A stretch of DNA of 64,000 nt from Microbacterium sp. VKM Ac-2923 (GTDB lineage Bacteria > Actinomycetota > Actinomycetes > Actinomycetales > Microbacteriaceae), in the NCBI RefSeq assembly GCF_022815605.1, contig NZ_JALGRP010000005.1, positions 124,001-188,000 of the forward strand, in the 5' to 3' direction. Position numbers and translations under genes: made by a program. The stretch's first letter is position 1; the number at the start of each line of letters is the position of its first letter. Positions 18,505 to 26,347 of this stretch are shown one piece after another. The notes under the pieces are model-generated. The model worked only from the letters and a program-made list of their open reading frames with translations, was not told the origin of the DNA and searched no databases.

Positions 18505-19317
18505 TCAGACGCGTGAATGCGCCGACGCGCGCTGCACCTGGTCCGCCGTAGGAATCACGCCCGTGTAGCGCGCAAACTGGCCCGCCGCCTGCAGGGCGAT
18601 CACCTCGGCTCCCGTGATCACGCCCTTCCCCGCGTCGCGGGCGGCGCGGATGAGCGGTGTCTCCGCCGGGAACGCCACGACGTCGAACACCGTCTCGGCC
18701 GCGGCGATGTGCGCGGGCGAGAACGCCAGGGCATCGGCATCCGGTCCCTGCATCCCGATCGGCGTCACGTTGACGAGGATGCGGGCGCCCGGTTCGGAAT
18801 CCCGGTCCACCCATCGAGCGCCGTAGGCGTCGGCGAGCGCGGGACCCGCCTCGGGATTGCGGGCCACCACCGTGATGTTGGTGAATCCCGCACCGTGGAA
18901 CGCGGCGACGACGGCCTTGGCCATGCCGCCCGATCCGCGCACGACGACGGATGCCGCGGGCTCGAGGCGGTGGCTCTCGATGAGGCTGGCGATGGCTTCG
19001 TAGTCGGTGTTCGAGGCGGTGAGCACTCCGTCATCGTTGACGATGGTGTTGATCGAGCCGATCGCCGCGGCCGACGGCTCGATGCGATCGACGAGCGGGA
19101 TCACGGCCTCTTTGAACGGCATCGACACGGAGCACCCTCGGATGCCGAGGGCCCGCACTCCCCCGATCGCCGCCGCGATGTCGGTGGTCGTGAACGCCTT
19201 GTAGACGAAGTCGATCCCGAGCTCGGCGTAGAGGAAGTTGTGGAACCGGGTGCCGATGTTCGACGGCCGGCCCGACAGGGAGATGCAGAGGGTGGTGTCT
19301 TTGCTGAGCTCGGGCAT
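18505..19317 (-). CDS. Shikimate dehydrogenase-family oxidoreductase
   Basis: This 270-residue protein is an AroE-family NADP-dependent dehydrogenase. The substrate-binding N-domain has 'LSGRPSNIGTRFHN' (the S.S.S loop, partly altered), the catalytic Lys in SVSMPFKEAV and 'SNTDYEAI'. The nucleotide-binding domain has VVRGSGGMAKAVVAAF. The substitutions in the shikimate loop and the stand-alone position, away from aroB/aroK, suggest a quinate/shikimate-like paralogue rather than the biosynthetic AroE. Its substrate is uncertain. It is convergent with the antiporter. Confidence 0.82.
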   Translation of the reverse strand: MPELSKDTTLCISLSGRPSNIGTRFHNFLYAELGIDFVYKAFTTTDIAAAIGGVRALGIRGCSVSMPFKEAVIPLVDRIEPSAAAIGSINTIVNDDGVLTASNTDYEAIASLIESHRLEPAASVVVRGSGGMAKAVVAAFHGAGFTNITVVARNPEAGPALADAYGARWVDRDSEPGARILVNVTPIGMQGPDADALAFSPAHIAAAETVFDVVAFPAETPLIRAARDAGKGVITGAEVIALQAAGQFARYTGVIPTADQVQRASAHSRV

Positions 19318-19400
19318 GGGTCTCGTCTCGTCGCGCGGGCGGGTCTCTCATGCTACGGCGGGTGCGCGGTCCACACGGATGCCGTGGCACCCGCACAGGG

Positions 19401-19575
19401 CACGACGAGGCGCCGGAGCCTCGCGGCATCCGCTCACGTCCCAGACCCCACGTCCGCGACCCGCACGACGAAGCGCCGCAGCCTCTTCGGCATCCGCTCA
19501 CGTCCCAGACCCCGGTTCCGCAAACCGCACGACGAAGGGCCGGAGCCTCGCGGCATCCGACCCTGTCGTGGGGAA
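19401..19575. repeat. 63-64 bp tandem repeat, three copies
   Basis: Copies starting 'cacgacgaggcg', 'cacgacgaagcg' and 'cacgacgaaggg' lie at 19401, 19464 and 19528, each followed by 'ccg(g/c)agcct...cggcatccg'. The upstream gap 19318-19400 has no gene. Confidence 0.88.
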
Positions 19576-19597
19576 CCTCACGAGGAGGTTCGGGCGA

Positions 19598-19705
19598 CTA
19601 CGCCCCGCCGTTGATGACCGACAGGTACGACCCGAAGGGACGCTCGGTCTGCATGGCGGTGAAGTCGTCGGCGATGCCCTCGTGGGGCGTGTTCTCGTTC
19701 TGCAT
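19598..19705 (-). CDS. Small peptide gene, 35 aa, unknown
   Basis: A 35-codon ORF starts with ATG at 19705 and ends with TAG. The peptide is acidic at its N-terminus and ends YLSVINGGA, with ordinary amino-acid composition unlike the Arg/Pro-rich shadows common in this DNA. It lies 63 bp downstream of the 69-aa gene on the same strand. No clear ribosome site is visible, so this is a suggestion rather than a firm call. Confidence 0.4.
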   Translation of the reverse strand: MQNENTPHEGIADDFTAMQTERPFGSYLSVINGGA

Positions 19706-19768
19706 GTACCGAGTGTCGCGGACGCACCGCTGGGGAAGTCGGCGCTTGACACGCGCCTAATATCTCGC

Positions 19769-19978
19769 CTAGCTAACTACCTGAGCCTCGAGGCCCTCGA
19801 TCCGTTGCTCGAGGTAAGCGATGTACTCCGCCATGTAGGACAGTTTCGCCTCGAGCCGGTCCAGACGGGGGCTGATATGCCCCTGGTTGAAGCTGAAGGG
19901 CACCTTGAGGGGGTTGTCCGAATCGATCTTCGCGATCACGGCGCGCAGTCGGTTCACATCTCCGGGCACGTTCGTCAT
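19769..19978 (-). CDS. Small coiled-coil-like protein, 69 aa
   Basis: The 69-residue product has 'DVNRLRAVIAKIDSDNPLKV' in its first half and an amphipathic helix 'LEAKLSYMAEYIAYLEQRIE' in its second, suggesting a small helical or coiled-coil protein. The start is secure: ATG at 19978 has TACGCT (19986-19991, complement) exactly 7 nt upstream, the leaderless arrangement. No family recognised. It may be cotranscribed with the 35-aa ORF downstream. Confidence 0.65.
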   Translation of the reverse strand: MTNVPGDVNRLRAVIAKIDSDNPLKVPFSFNQGHISPRLDRLEAKLSYMAEYIAYLEQRIEGLEAQVVS

Positions 19979-20001
19979 GATCGTCAGCGTACGCGTGCGG
20001 C

Positions 20002-20346
20002 TCACTCGGTTGCAGGTGTTGACGGAGCCATCATGATGATCCCCGCTCCCAGCAGGGCGACCGCCGAACCGATGTAGTCCCACATCGTGGGCCGGAACCC
20101 GTCCACGACGATTCCCCACGCGAGCGACCCCGCCACGAACACGCCCCCGTAGGCGGCGAGCACGCGCCCGAAGTGTGCGTCGGGCTGCAGAGCCGCGATG
20201 AAACCGTAGGCACCGAGGGCGAGAATGCCGAGCAGCGCCAGCCACCACCCGCGATTCTCGCGGACCGCCTGCCAGATGAGCCACGCGCCGCCGATCTCGG
20301 CGATGGCGGCGAGCGCGAACAGGATGACGATGCGGGCCGTGGTCAT
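20002..20346 (-). CDS. YnfA/UPF0060 small membrane protein
   Basis: This 114-residue protein has four hydrophobic helices and the UPF0060 hallmarks '[10 protein letters not shown]', '[20 protein letters not shown]' and '[15 protein letters not shown]', ending in '[17 protein letters not shown]'. The family is related to small multidrug resistance transporters; its physiological role is not settled. ATG at 20346 has GATAAT 6 nt upstream, again close to the leaderless pattern. The length is normal for the family. Confidence 0.93.
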   Translation of the reverse strand: MTTARIVILFALAAIAEIGGAWLIWQAVRENRGWWLALLGILALGAYGFIAALQPDAHFGRVLAAYGGVFVAGSLAWGIVVDGFRPTMWDYIGSAVALLGAGIIMMAPSTPATE

Positions 20347-20392
20347 CCCGTCATTATCCGGCGGCCAGGCCTCACAGTCCCTCAGCTCGGCG

Positions 20393-20520
20393 CGGCTGCC
20401 GGCGTCACCGCCCGGGCGGCACGGCTGCCGGCTTCACTGCCCGAGCGACGCGGCTACCGGCATCACCGCCCGGGCGGCACGGCTGCCGGCGTCACCGCCC
20501 GGGCGGCACGGCTGACCACG
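20393..20520. repeat. 29-bp tandem repeat, 4.4 copies
   Basis: The unit starts 'cggctgccggcgtcaccg' and recurs at 20393, 20422, 20451, 20480 and 20509 with exact 29-bp spacing. The remainder of the gap 20521-20688 holds only the promoter and ribosome site (GGAGG) of the next gene. Confidence 0.95.
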
Positions 20521-20688
20521 CGAGCCCGTCGCACTCGATCGGAGGTTCGCTCGCTGGACGCGGTCGGCGACGTTGCCGCGGTGAGTCCCTGGTAGCCGCG
20601 TTACGCGAGAACGCACGGCACATGACGCTTGAGGAACATTCGGCGCCGGCCGACGCTCCCTTGGCTAGGTTTCGGATCGGAGGTGCAC

Positions 20689-20877
20689 ATGACCCGACCC
20701 CGAACGGTGACGCACACCTACACGCTGCAAAGCGGCTGGCAGAAGTCGTCCGAAGGCCCGTTGACCGCCGAGCTCGCTGAAGCGCTGCGCAGCAGGGGCG
20801 TGTCGATGGTGCGCGCACGGCGCGGACTGTTCGACGTGCGCGAGGTCTCGCTGCTGAACGACACGCCTGTGCGATGA
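20689..20877 (+). CDS. Small hypothetical protein, 62 aa
   Basis: The 62-residue product (start MTRPRTVTHTYTLQSG) follows a good ribosome site, CGGAGG, 5 nt before ATG 20689, with TAGGTT about 20 nt further upstream. The second half, 'LRSRGVSMVRARRGLFDVRE', is basic. No family recognised; composition and start signals support a real gene. Confidence 0.6.
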   Translation: MTRPRTVTHTYTLQSGWQKSSEGPLTAELAEALRSRGVSMVRARRGLFDVREVSLLNDTPVR

Positions 20878-20944
20878 AGCGGAGTGCGGAACCGCCGCCC
20901 GCAACCCGGCGGCAATCCTGCCCGCGCTCTGCCAGGCTCACCAG

Positions 20945-21934
20945 GTGAAGTCGTTCCGGTGCCGCGTGTGCGGCAATGACCTGTATTTCGAGAACTCCGT
21001 CTGCCTCTCCTGCGGCACGGGCCTGGGTTTCTCGCGCGAAGAGGCCGACATCGTGCCGGTCGACGGGTTCGGTCGGTACGTGGATGCCGCGGGGCTCATC
21101 TGGCACGTCTGCCGCAACCTGAACCTGTCGGGGTGCACCTGGCTCTCGCGTTTCGAGGGCGGTCAGTGCTCGGCGTGCGAGCTGACCCGCATCCGTCCGA
21201 ACGATGCGGACGCGAAGGGACTCGCGCAGTATCCGGTCGCCGAACGTGCGAAGCGGTGGATGCTGATGGACCTCGATCGTCTCGGCTTCACCGTGATCGG
21301 CAAGGCCGAGGACCCGGAGCGCGGCCTGTGCTTCGACCTGCTGTCCAGCGTGGCCCAGAACGTCACGATCGGCCACGACGACGGGGTGATCACCATCGAC
21401 CTCGCCGAGAGCGATGACGCCTACCGCGTGCGCGTGCAGGAGCAGCTCGGCGAGCCGTACCGCACCATGCTCGGCCACTTCCGCCATGAGGTGGGCCACT
21501 ACATGGAGTGGCGCCTCGTCGAGGGCACCGACCGCCTGAGCGAGGCGCGCCGACTCTTCGGCGACGAGAGGGCCGACTACCAGGCCGAGATCGACCGCCA
21601 CTACTCCCAGGGCCCGCCGGACAACTGGTGGGAGCGCTACATCTCCACCTACGCCACCATGCACCCCTACGAGGACTTCGCCGAGACCTGGGCGCACTTC
21701 CTCCACATGACCGACACGATCGAGACCGCGCACATCTACGGGCTCGCCCCGACATCCGGCATCCACGATTCCTCCTCATTCCGCGCGTTCGTCACCGACA
21801 CGTGGATGCCGCTGTCTACAGCCCTCAACATGGTCAACCGGTCGATGGGCAAGGCCGATCTCTACCCCTTCGTCATCCCCGACCCGGTGCTCGACAAGCT
21901 CGACTTCATCGCGTCGCTGCGGCCGGGGAGCTGA
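20945..21934 (+). CDS. Zinc-ribbon protein with putative zinc metallopeptidase domain (Peptidase_Mx type)
   Basis: This 329-residue cytoplasmic protein starts with a zinc ribbon (Cys6, Cys9, Cys20, Cys23) and has a second Cys cluster near residues 60-80 (CRNLN..GC...CSAC). The catalytic domain shows HEVGH at residues 181-185 followed by 'YAEDF/YEDFAETWAHFLHM'-type sequence, matching the putative zinc-binding metallopeptidase family. It starts at GTG 20945 with CAGGCT 6 nt upstream. No signal peptide. Substrate unknown; the family is widespread in actinobacteria and proteobacteria. Confidence 0.88.
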   Translation: MKSFRCRVCGNDLYFENSVCLSCGTGLGFSREEADIVPVDGFGRYVDAAGLIWHVCRNLNLSGCTWLSRFEGGQCSACELTRIRPNDADAKGLAQYPVAERAKRWMLMDLDRLGFTVIGKAEDPERGLCFDLLSSVAQNVTIGHDDGVITIDLAESDDAYRVRVQEQLGEPYRTMLGHFRHEVGHYMEWRLVEGTDRLSEARRLFGDERADYQAEIDRHYSQGPPDNWWERYISTYATMHPYEDFAETWAHFLHMTDTIETAHIYGLAPTSGIHDSSSFRAFVTDTWMPLSTALNMVNRSMGKADLYPFVIPDPVLDKLDFIASLRPGS

Positions 21935-21939
21935 CGGCG

Positions 21940-22135
21940 GGGGTTGGGCTCGGGGGTTGAGGCTCGGGGGTTGAGGCTCGAGGGCTGAGGCTCCGGGGCT
22001 CGGGATTCGGGGGCTGAGGCTTCGGGGCGGGGCTCTGGGCTCTGGGCTCTGGGCTCTGGGCTCGGGGCTCGGGGCTCCGGGCTTCGGGGCTCGGGGCTCC
22101 GGGCTTCGGGGCTCGGGGCTCGGGAGCGGAGCCGA
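21940..22135 (+). repeat. G-rich repeat tract with G-quadruplex potential
   Basis: The gap after the peptidase gene is built of 'ggctcgggg'-like and 'ggctct'-like units. On the + strand, 22024-22068 has consecutive GGG runs separated by CTCT or CTC loops, meeting the G3N1-7 quadruplex pattern several times over. An earlier block (21948-21975) has runs of five Gs. No ORF is supported in 21935-22214. Confidence 0.85.
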
Positions 22136-22226
22136 GGCTCAAAGCGCGGCGCCCCGGGCCTGCTGCTCGCGGACTCGAAGCCCGCGGCGCGAAGCCCCAC
22201 GCGCTCGGCGCCGGTAGTCTCGCGGC

Positions 22227-22763
22227 GTGCGCATCGTCGTCTCGGGAACCCACGCCAGCGGGAAAAGCACCCTCATCTCGGACTTCGCCCGCCGGCATCC
22301 GGGGTTCACGGTCCTGCCGGATCCGTTCGAGCTGCTCGACGACGCCTCGGACTCGCCCTCAGCGGCGATGTTCACCGCGCAGCTTCGCCTGTCGGCCGAC
22401 CGCCTGACGGAGGAGACCGCGACGGACGTCATCGCCGAACGCGGACCCCTCGATTTCCTCGCCTACCTCCTCGCCCTGGCCGAGCTGTCGGGCCGCCCCC
22501 TCGACGTCGGGATCCGCGAGCAGGCGATCGCACTCGTCGTCGCAGCGATGCGGACCGTCGACGTGCTCGTCGTCCTCCCGCTCACCGGGCGGGATCCCAT
22601 CCACGTGTCCGACGATGAGCACCTCGAGCTGCGCGAGACGATGAACGATGTTCTGCTCGAGCTCGTCGACGACCCCGACCTGGTCGGCGGGCATCTGCTC
22701 GTCCGCGAGATCACGGGAACGCCCGAGGAGCGGGTGGCGGCGGTCGAAGCGCTGCTGCGCTGA
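22227..22763 (+). CDS. P-loop AAA/kinase-like ATPase
   Basis: This 178-residue protein has a Walker A motif GTHASGKST at residues 7-15 and a nucleoside-kinase-like layout, with 'DVIAERGPLDFLAYL' in the middle and a Walker-B-like 'VDVLVVLPL' near residue 112. The size and layout match stand-alone AAA_28-type ATPases or small-molecule kinases; the substrate cannot be assigned. The start is GTG 22227 with TAGTCT (22215-22220) 6 nt upstream, a clear leaderless promoter. Confidence 0.75.
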   Translation: MRIVVSGTHASGKSTLISDFARRHPGFTVLPDPFELLDDASDSPSAAMFTAQLRLSADRLTEETATDVIAERGPLDFLAYLLALAELSGRPLDVGIREQAIALVVAAMRTVDVLVVLPLTGRDPIHVSDDEHLELRETMNDVLLELVDDPDLVGGHLLVREITGTPEERVAAVEALLR

Positions 22764-22931
22764 CCGGGCACCGCACCATGGTGTGGACGCCCGGCGGCTG
22801 TGCACGTCGAAGCCACGGCATCCGGGCCTCCCCCGCTTACTTGCCCGCGACGCCGCCCCGCACGGTCCCCGGTGGGCAGGGCGGCAGGGACACCCCTCGC
22901 CTGGGGGCGGGTGTTCGCCTACGCTCGCGGC

Positions 22932-23306
22932 ATGAGGAAGATCGGTGCCATGGCGGCCGCGGTCCTGGCGGTCGGGATGCTCTCGGGGTGCGGCGCACTC
23001 CCCGTCTCGCCGTCGCGGTCGGCCTCGCCGGCGCCGACGCAGACGAGCTCGATGACCGAAGACGTCCTCGCGCAGGAATCCGCGTACTTCCGAGCCCTCC
23101 GCCAACAGTTGCCGCAGACCGATCTGTCCAACCCGGGCCTGTGGATCGACCTCGGCCAGGCGGTCTGCAAGGCGTTCGACGAGGGCCTCACTCCGAAAGA
23201 GGTCTTCGACTCGATCAAGGGCGGCGCGATCTCGGAGCCGGAGGCCAGCGCGGTCGTCGTGCTCTCCGGCATCCATCTGTGTCCGGAGTACGCGCCCGCG
23301 CCGTGA
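22932..23306 (+). CDS. Secreted lipoprotein with DUF732-like domain
   Basis: The 124-residue protein has a signal peptide with lipobox LSGC (Cys20), so it is expected to be lipid-anchored to the outer face of the membrane. The mature part has 'QAVCKAFDEGLTPKEVFDSI' and 'SGIHLCPEYAPAP': two Cys in the spacing of DUF732 proteins of actinobacteria. ATG 22932 has TACGCT (22920-22925) 6 nt upstream, so the mRNA is probably leaderless. Function unknown. Confidence 0.78.
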   Translation: MRKIGAMAAAVLAVGMLSGCGALPVSPSRSASPAPTQTSSMTEDVLAQESAYFRALRQQLPQTDLSNPGLWIDLGQAVCKAFDEGLTPKEVFDSIKGGAISEPEASAVVVLSGIHLCPEYAPAP

Positions 23307-23331
23307 GCGCGCGCTGACGCATATCGCCGCC

Positions 23332-23847
23332 ATGTACGACATGCAGTCGGAACGCCTCCGGCTTCGACCCTGGGCCGTGGAGGATGCGGCCTTCCACCGC
23401 CGGCTGTGGGAGGAGCGCGACCCGCGGGTCCCCGCCCGGCGGCGGATCAGCGCCGACGGTCACCCCACCCTGGCCGACATGCAGCAGTGGCTGCGCACGT
23501 ACCGGCCCGAGCCCGCGCCGGGACTGTGCGTCGTGGAGCTTCGGGAATCCGGCATTCCCGTCGGATACTGCGGTCTCGTTGCGAACAGCGTCGGCACGCC
23601 CGAGGAGCCGGAGCTGGCTTTCGAGTTCCTCCGTGCGTTCTGGGGTCGCGGCTACGCGACGGAGTCGTCGCGGCTGATCGTCGACCGGGCGGCTTCTCTC
23701 GGATACGACCGCCTGGCCTCGACCGTGCGCGCCTGGAATGCCGCGTCGTTCCACGTGCTGGACAAACTCGGGTTCGTCGACACCGGGGAGCGGGAACGGG
23801 ATGGCGTTCACGGGGACTCGGTGCTGATGCGATTGGCGCTGAGGTGA
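23332..23847 (+). CDS. GNAT acetyltransferase (RimJ-like)
   Basis: The 171-residue protein is a GNAT-fold N-acetyltransferase of the RimJ/RimL subgroup. It opens with 'SERLRLRPWAVEDAAF', and the acetyl-CoA loop is seen in 'FWGRGYATESSRLIVDRAAS', followed by 'VRAWNAASFHVLDKLGFV'. Substrate may be a protein N-terminus or a small amine. An ATG three codons downstream (23341) is an alternative start. It is followed on the same strand by the thioesterase gene, which has its own promoter. Confidence 0.88.
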   Translation: MYDMQSERLRLRPWAVEDAAFHRRLWEERDPRVPARRRISADGHPTLADMQQWLRTYRPEPAPGLCVVELRESGIPVGYCGLVANSVGTPEEPELAFEFLRAFWGRGYATESSRLIVDRAASLGYDRLASTVRAWNAASFHVLDKLGFVDTGERERDGVHGDSVLMRLALR

Positions 23848-23931
23848 CGACGGACGGGTGGTTCCGTCTCTCTGCGCGGGGAGCCCGCCGCGCGGAGGTT
23901 CGGCACACGGCGCGGGAGTAGCGTGGGAGGG

Positions 23932-24390
23932 GTGACGGAACCGCAGTGGCATCCCTCGGATGACGGCATCAACTTCCACACCCGCAAGTGGGTGAAGCCC
24001 GAAGACCTGAATGCGAACGGCACGCTGTTCGGCGGCAGCCTGCTGCGCTGGATCGACGAGGAAGCGGCGATCTACGCGATCATCCAGCTCGGCAACTACC
24101 GCGTGGTGACCAAGCTCATCTCGGAGATCAACTTCGAGGCATCCGCTCTGCAGGGCGACCTGATCGAGATGGGCCTGACCGCGACGAACTTCGGTCGCAC
24201 GTCCCTCACGATGCGCGCCGTCGTGCGCAACATGATCACGCGCAAGCGGATCCTCACCATCGAACGACTCGTGTTCGTCAGCGTCGACGAGGACGGCCGC
24301 CCCACGCCCCACGGTTACACCGACATCACCTTCGACCGTGACAGGATGCCGCACGAGCACCCCGCGACCGGGAGCATCTCCCTGGAGTGA
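23932..24390 (+). CDS. Hotdog-fold acyl-CoA thioesterase
   Basis: This 152-residue protein is a 4HBT/acyl-CoA hydrolase. The hotdog signature 'LNANGTLFGGSLLRWIDEEA' carries the conserved G..FGG..L.W.D pattern with the catalytic acidic residue, and 'GDLIEMGLTATNFGRTSLT' is the second strand region. It would hydrolyse acyl-CoA esters in the cytoplasm. I prefer the GTG at 23932 because TAGCGT (23919-23924) lies 7 nt upstream; the GTG at 23923 would fall inside that -10 box. Confidence 0.88.
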   Translation: MTEPQWHPSDDGINFHTRKWVKPEDLNANGTLFGGSLLRWIDEEAAIYAIIQLGNYRVVTKLISEINFEASALQGDLIEMGLTATNFGRTSLTMRAVVRNMITRKRILTIERLVFVSVDEDGRPTPHGYTDITFDRDRMPHEHPATGSISLE

Positions 24391-24478
24391 GGTCGGCTGC
24401 GACAGGTCGCCGTTGAGGGGTCACGCCGAAGGCCCGTCGCTCGGGCACCGATACCGCTCACGGAAAGATGAGGGTCTC

Positions 24479-24778
24479 ATGACGCACACAATTCGAGTCG
24501 TGTACTGCACGCAATGCGCGTGGATGCTGCGCGCAGCGTGGATTGCGCAAGAGCTGCTGACCACGTTCCAGACCGAGCTCATGGGCGGCGGAGCGACGCT
24601 CGAGCCCGGCACCGGCGGGATCTTCGAGGTCTACGCCGACGAGGAGCGCGTGTGGTCGCGCAAGGACGACGGCGGGTTCCCCGACATCGTCGAGCTGAAG
24701 CGCCGCGTGCGCGATCGCATTGCGCCGGAGCGGGACCTGGGGCATGCGGACCGGGCGGCGCGGAGGCTGGAGCCGTGA
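24479..24778 (+). CDS. SelT/SelW/SelH (Rdx) family thioredoxin-like protein, Cys form
   Basis: The 99-residue protein has the Rdx-family layout: strand IRVVYCTQCAW with the CxxC redox motif (Cys-Thr-Gln-Cys) near residues 10-13, 'ELLTTFQTELMGGGATLEPG' and 'VWSRKDDGGFPDIVELKRRV'. In animal and some bacterial members the second Cys is selenocysteine; here it is an ordinary TGC. A thiol redox role in the cytoplasm is expected. The ATG at 24479 is preceded by GAGGG. A Cys-only paralogue is common in actinobacteria. Confidence 0.88.
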   Translation: MTHTIRVVYCTQCAWMLRAAWIAQELLTTFQTELMGGGATLEPGTGGIFEVYADEERVWSRKDDGGFPDIVELKRRVRDRIAPERDLGHADRAARRLEP

Positions 24779-24863
24779 TTCGATCGTTTCGGAAAGCGGC
24801 CACGGGAGTCGTATTCATCTCACCGAAATATGACCGGGAATAGGTCCCTATAGCATCGGCCTC

Positions 24864-26039
24864 ATGCCAGGCGCCGGAGCATTTCCCACCCCCGCTCGCA
24901 AGGGTTACCCGTTCCTCGATGGCGTGCGAGGACTCGCCGCTCTTGCTGTGGTGGTCTACCACACGTTCCTCTTCACCGGCCTGTCGAATCAGTCGGAGGA
25001 GCAACTGCCGATCATCCACGCGATCGTCGGATGGGGATATTTGGGCGTACCCGTCTTCATCGTGCTCTCAGGATTCCTGCTGCGCTATTCGTGGCAGGCC
25101 GGCGCCAAACGCTACTTCCGCAGCCGCGCGCGCCGCATTCTCCCGCCCTACTGCGCGGCGCTGGCCGTGTCACTCGCCCTGATCGCGTTCGTCCCCCTGC
25201 TGCAGGCGGAGGGCGGTACCGATTGGGACAGCAAGATCCCCGTCACGATCCCCTCCGTGATCGCGCACCTGTTCCTGGTGCAGAACTTCTCCGGCGCGTG
25301 GGCCGTGAACATCAACGGGCCCATGTGGAGTATCGCCGTCGAATGGCAGATCTATTTCCTTCTCCCGCTCCTGCTACTCCCCCTCCGGAAGGTTCTGCAC
25401 CCGCTCCTGCTTGCGGCGTTGATCCTCACGGTCACGGTCGTACCGCCCGTCGCCATCGGCGCGGGCACGGTGGCGCACCCGTGGCTGATCGGACTGTTCG
25501 CCGCCGGCATGGCGGCCGCCGAGTACGCACGCGGCGCCCACTACAAGGCCATGCACGTCGGCGCAGCCCTCGCCTGGGTCGCGCTCGTGCTCGGCATCAC
25601 CTCGCTCGTCAAGAGCGACGAGGTGTCGGGGCTCTGGTTCTCCGAGACCGGCGCCGGCGTCGTCGCCGCGATCGCCATCGCTCTCATGGCCCGCGCCTAC
25701 AACGAGAACCGCGCGCCTCGAGCGGTGCTGCTGCTCGGCAGTAAGCCGCTCGAGTACGCGGGCTTCGTCTCGTACAGCGTGTACTTGCTGCACAGTCCCC
25801 TGCTCGCCCTCGGGAACCTCCTACTGCTCCCCCTGGGGCTGCCCATCCTGGCGCACTGGGCTGCCATGACGTTCGTGGTCGCACCTCTGGCGATCGCCGC
25901 CTGCATCGGCTTCTTCTACCTAGCGGAGAAGCCGTTCATCAATGACCGCCAGAAAGCGATCCAGCGGGAACTCCGGGCAGGGTCGCGGACGCCGACGGCT
26001 TCGAGCCAGCCGACAGCGACAAGCCGACCTGCCGGGTGA
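24864..26039 (+). CDS. Acyltransferase 3 family membrane protein
   Basis: This 391-residue integral membrane protein belongs to the acyltransferase-3 (OafA/NodX) family. It opens with 'YPFLDGVRGLAALAVVVYH', including the conserved R and catalytic His (VVYHTF), followed by about ten membrane helices, and 'NINGPMWSIAVEWQIYFLLP' is the second family hallmark. It would O-acylate cell-surface glycans or lipids. The ATG 24864 has TAGCAT (24851-24856) 7 nt upstream. It is the last typical high-GC gene before the lower-GC island. Confidence 0.9.
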   Translation: MPGAGAFPTPARKGYPFLDGVRGLAALAVVVYHTFLFTGLSNQSEEQLPIIHAIVGWGYLGVPVFIVLSGFLLRYSWQAGAKRYFRSRARRILPPYCAALAVSLALIAFVPLLQAEGGTDWDSKIPVTIPSVIAHLFLVQNFSGAWAVNINGPMWSIAVEWQIYFLLPLLLLPLRKVLHPLLLAALILTVTVVPPVAIGAGTVAHPWLIGLFAAGMAAAEYARGAHYKAMHVGAALAWVALVLGITSLVKSDEVSGLWFSETGAGVVAAIAIALMARAYNENRAPRAVLLLGSKPLEYAGFVSYSVYLLHSPLLALGNLLLLPLGLPILAHWAAMTFVVAPLAIAACIGFFYLAEKPFINDRQKAIQRELRAGSRTPTASSQPTATSRPAG

Positions 26040-26137
26040 ATTGGGGGCAGGCCCCGTCAGCAGTCCCTGCAGTCAGTCGACGCGCCCCGGCTCACCCCGA
26101 GCGGCGACGGCCTGACGACGCGTCTACACAGCAAACG

Positions 26138-26182
26138 AAAGAGGCCCGGAACCCTGCATCTCTGCGAGGCCCCGAGCCTCTT
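26138..26182. terminator. Hairpin between convergent genes (bidirectional terminator candidate)
   Basis: AAGAGGCCCGG and CCCGAGCCTCTT pair with one mismatch around an inner GC-rich loop, midway between the convergent acyltransferase and trypsin-like genes. There is no long T-run. The rest of 26040-26347 shows no gene. Confidence 0.5.
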
Positions 26183-26347
26183 CTCGACCTCTTCGGTGGG
26201 CTGTTGGCACAACCTGATGTGACGCGGGCGAGGGCCCGAGCTGTTTCACCTGTTTCCTGCCCGCGGTGGCGACTTTTCCTGCGCAGGTCGGACCTTCCAC
26301 CCCAACGCAGCGCTCCTGAGACCGCGCCTAGCTTCATCCGTCCGAGC

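Noticed and set aside
19746..19763. TTGACA ... TAATAT promoter on the + strand
   Set aside because: The two hexamers are only 6 bp apart and there is no forward gene downstream.
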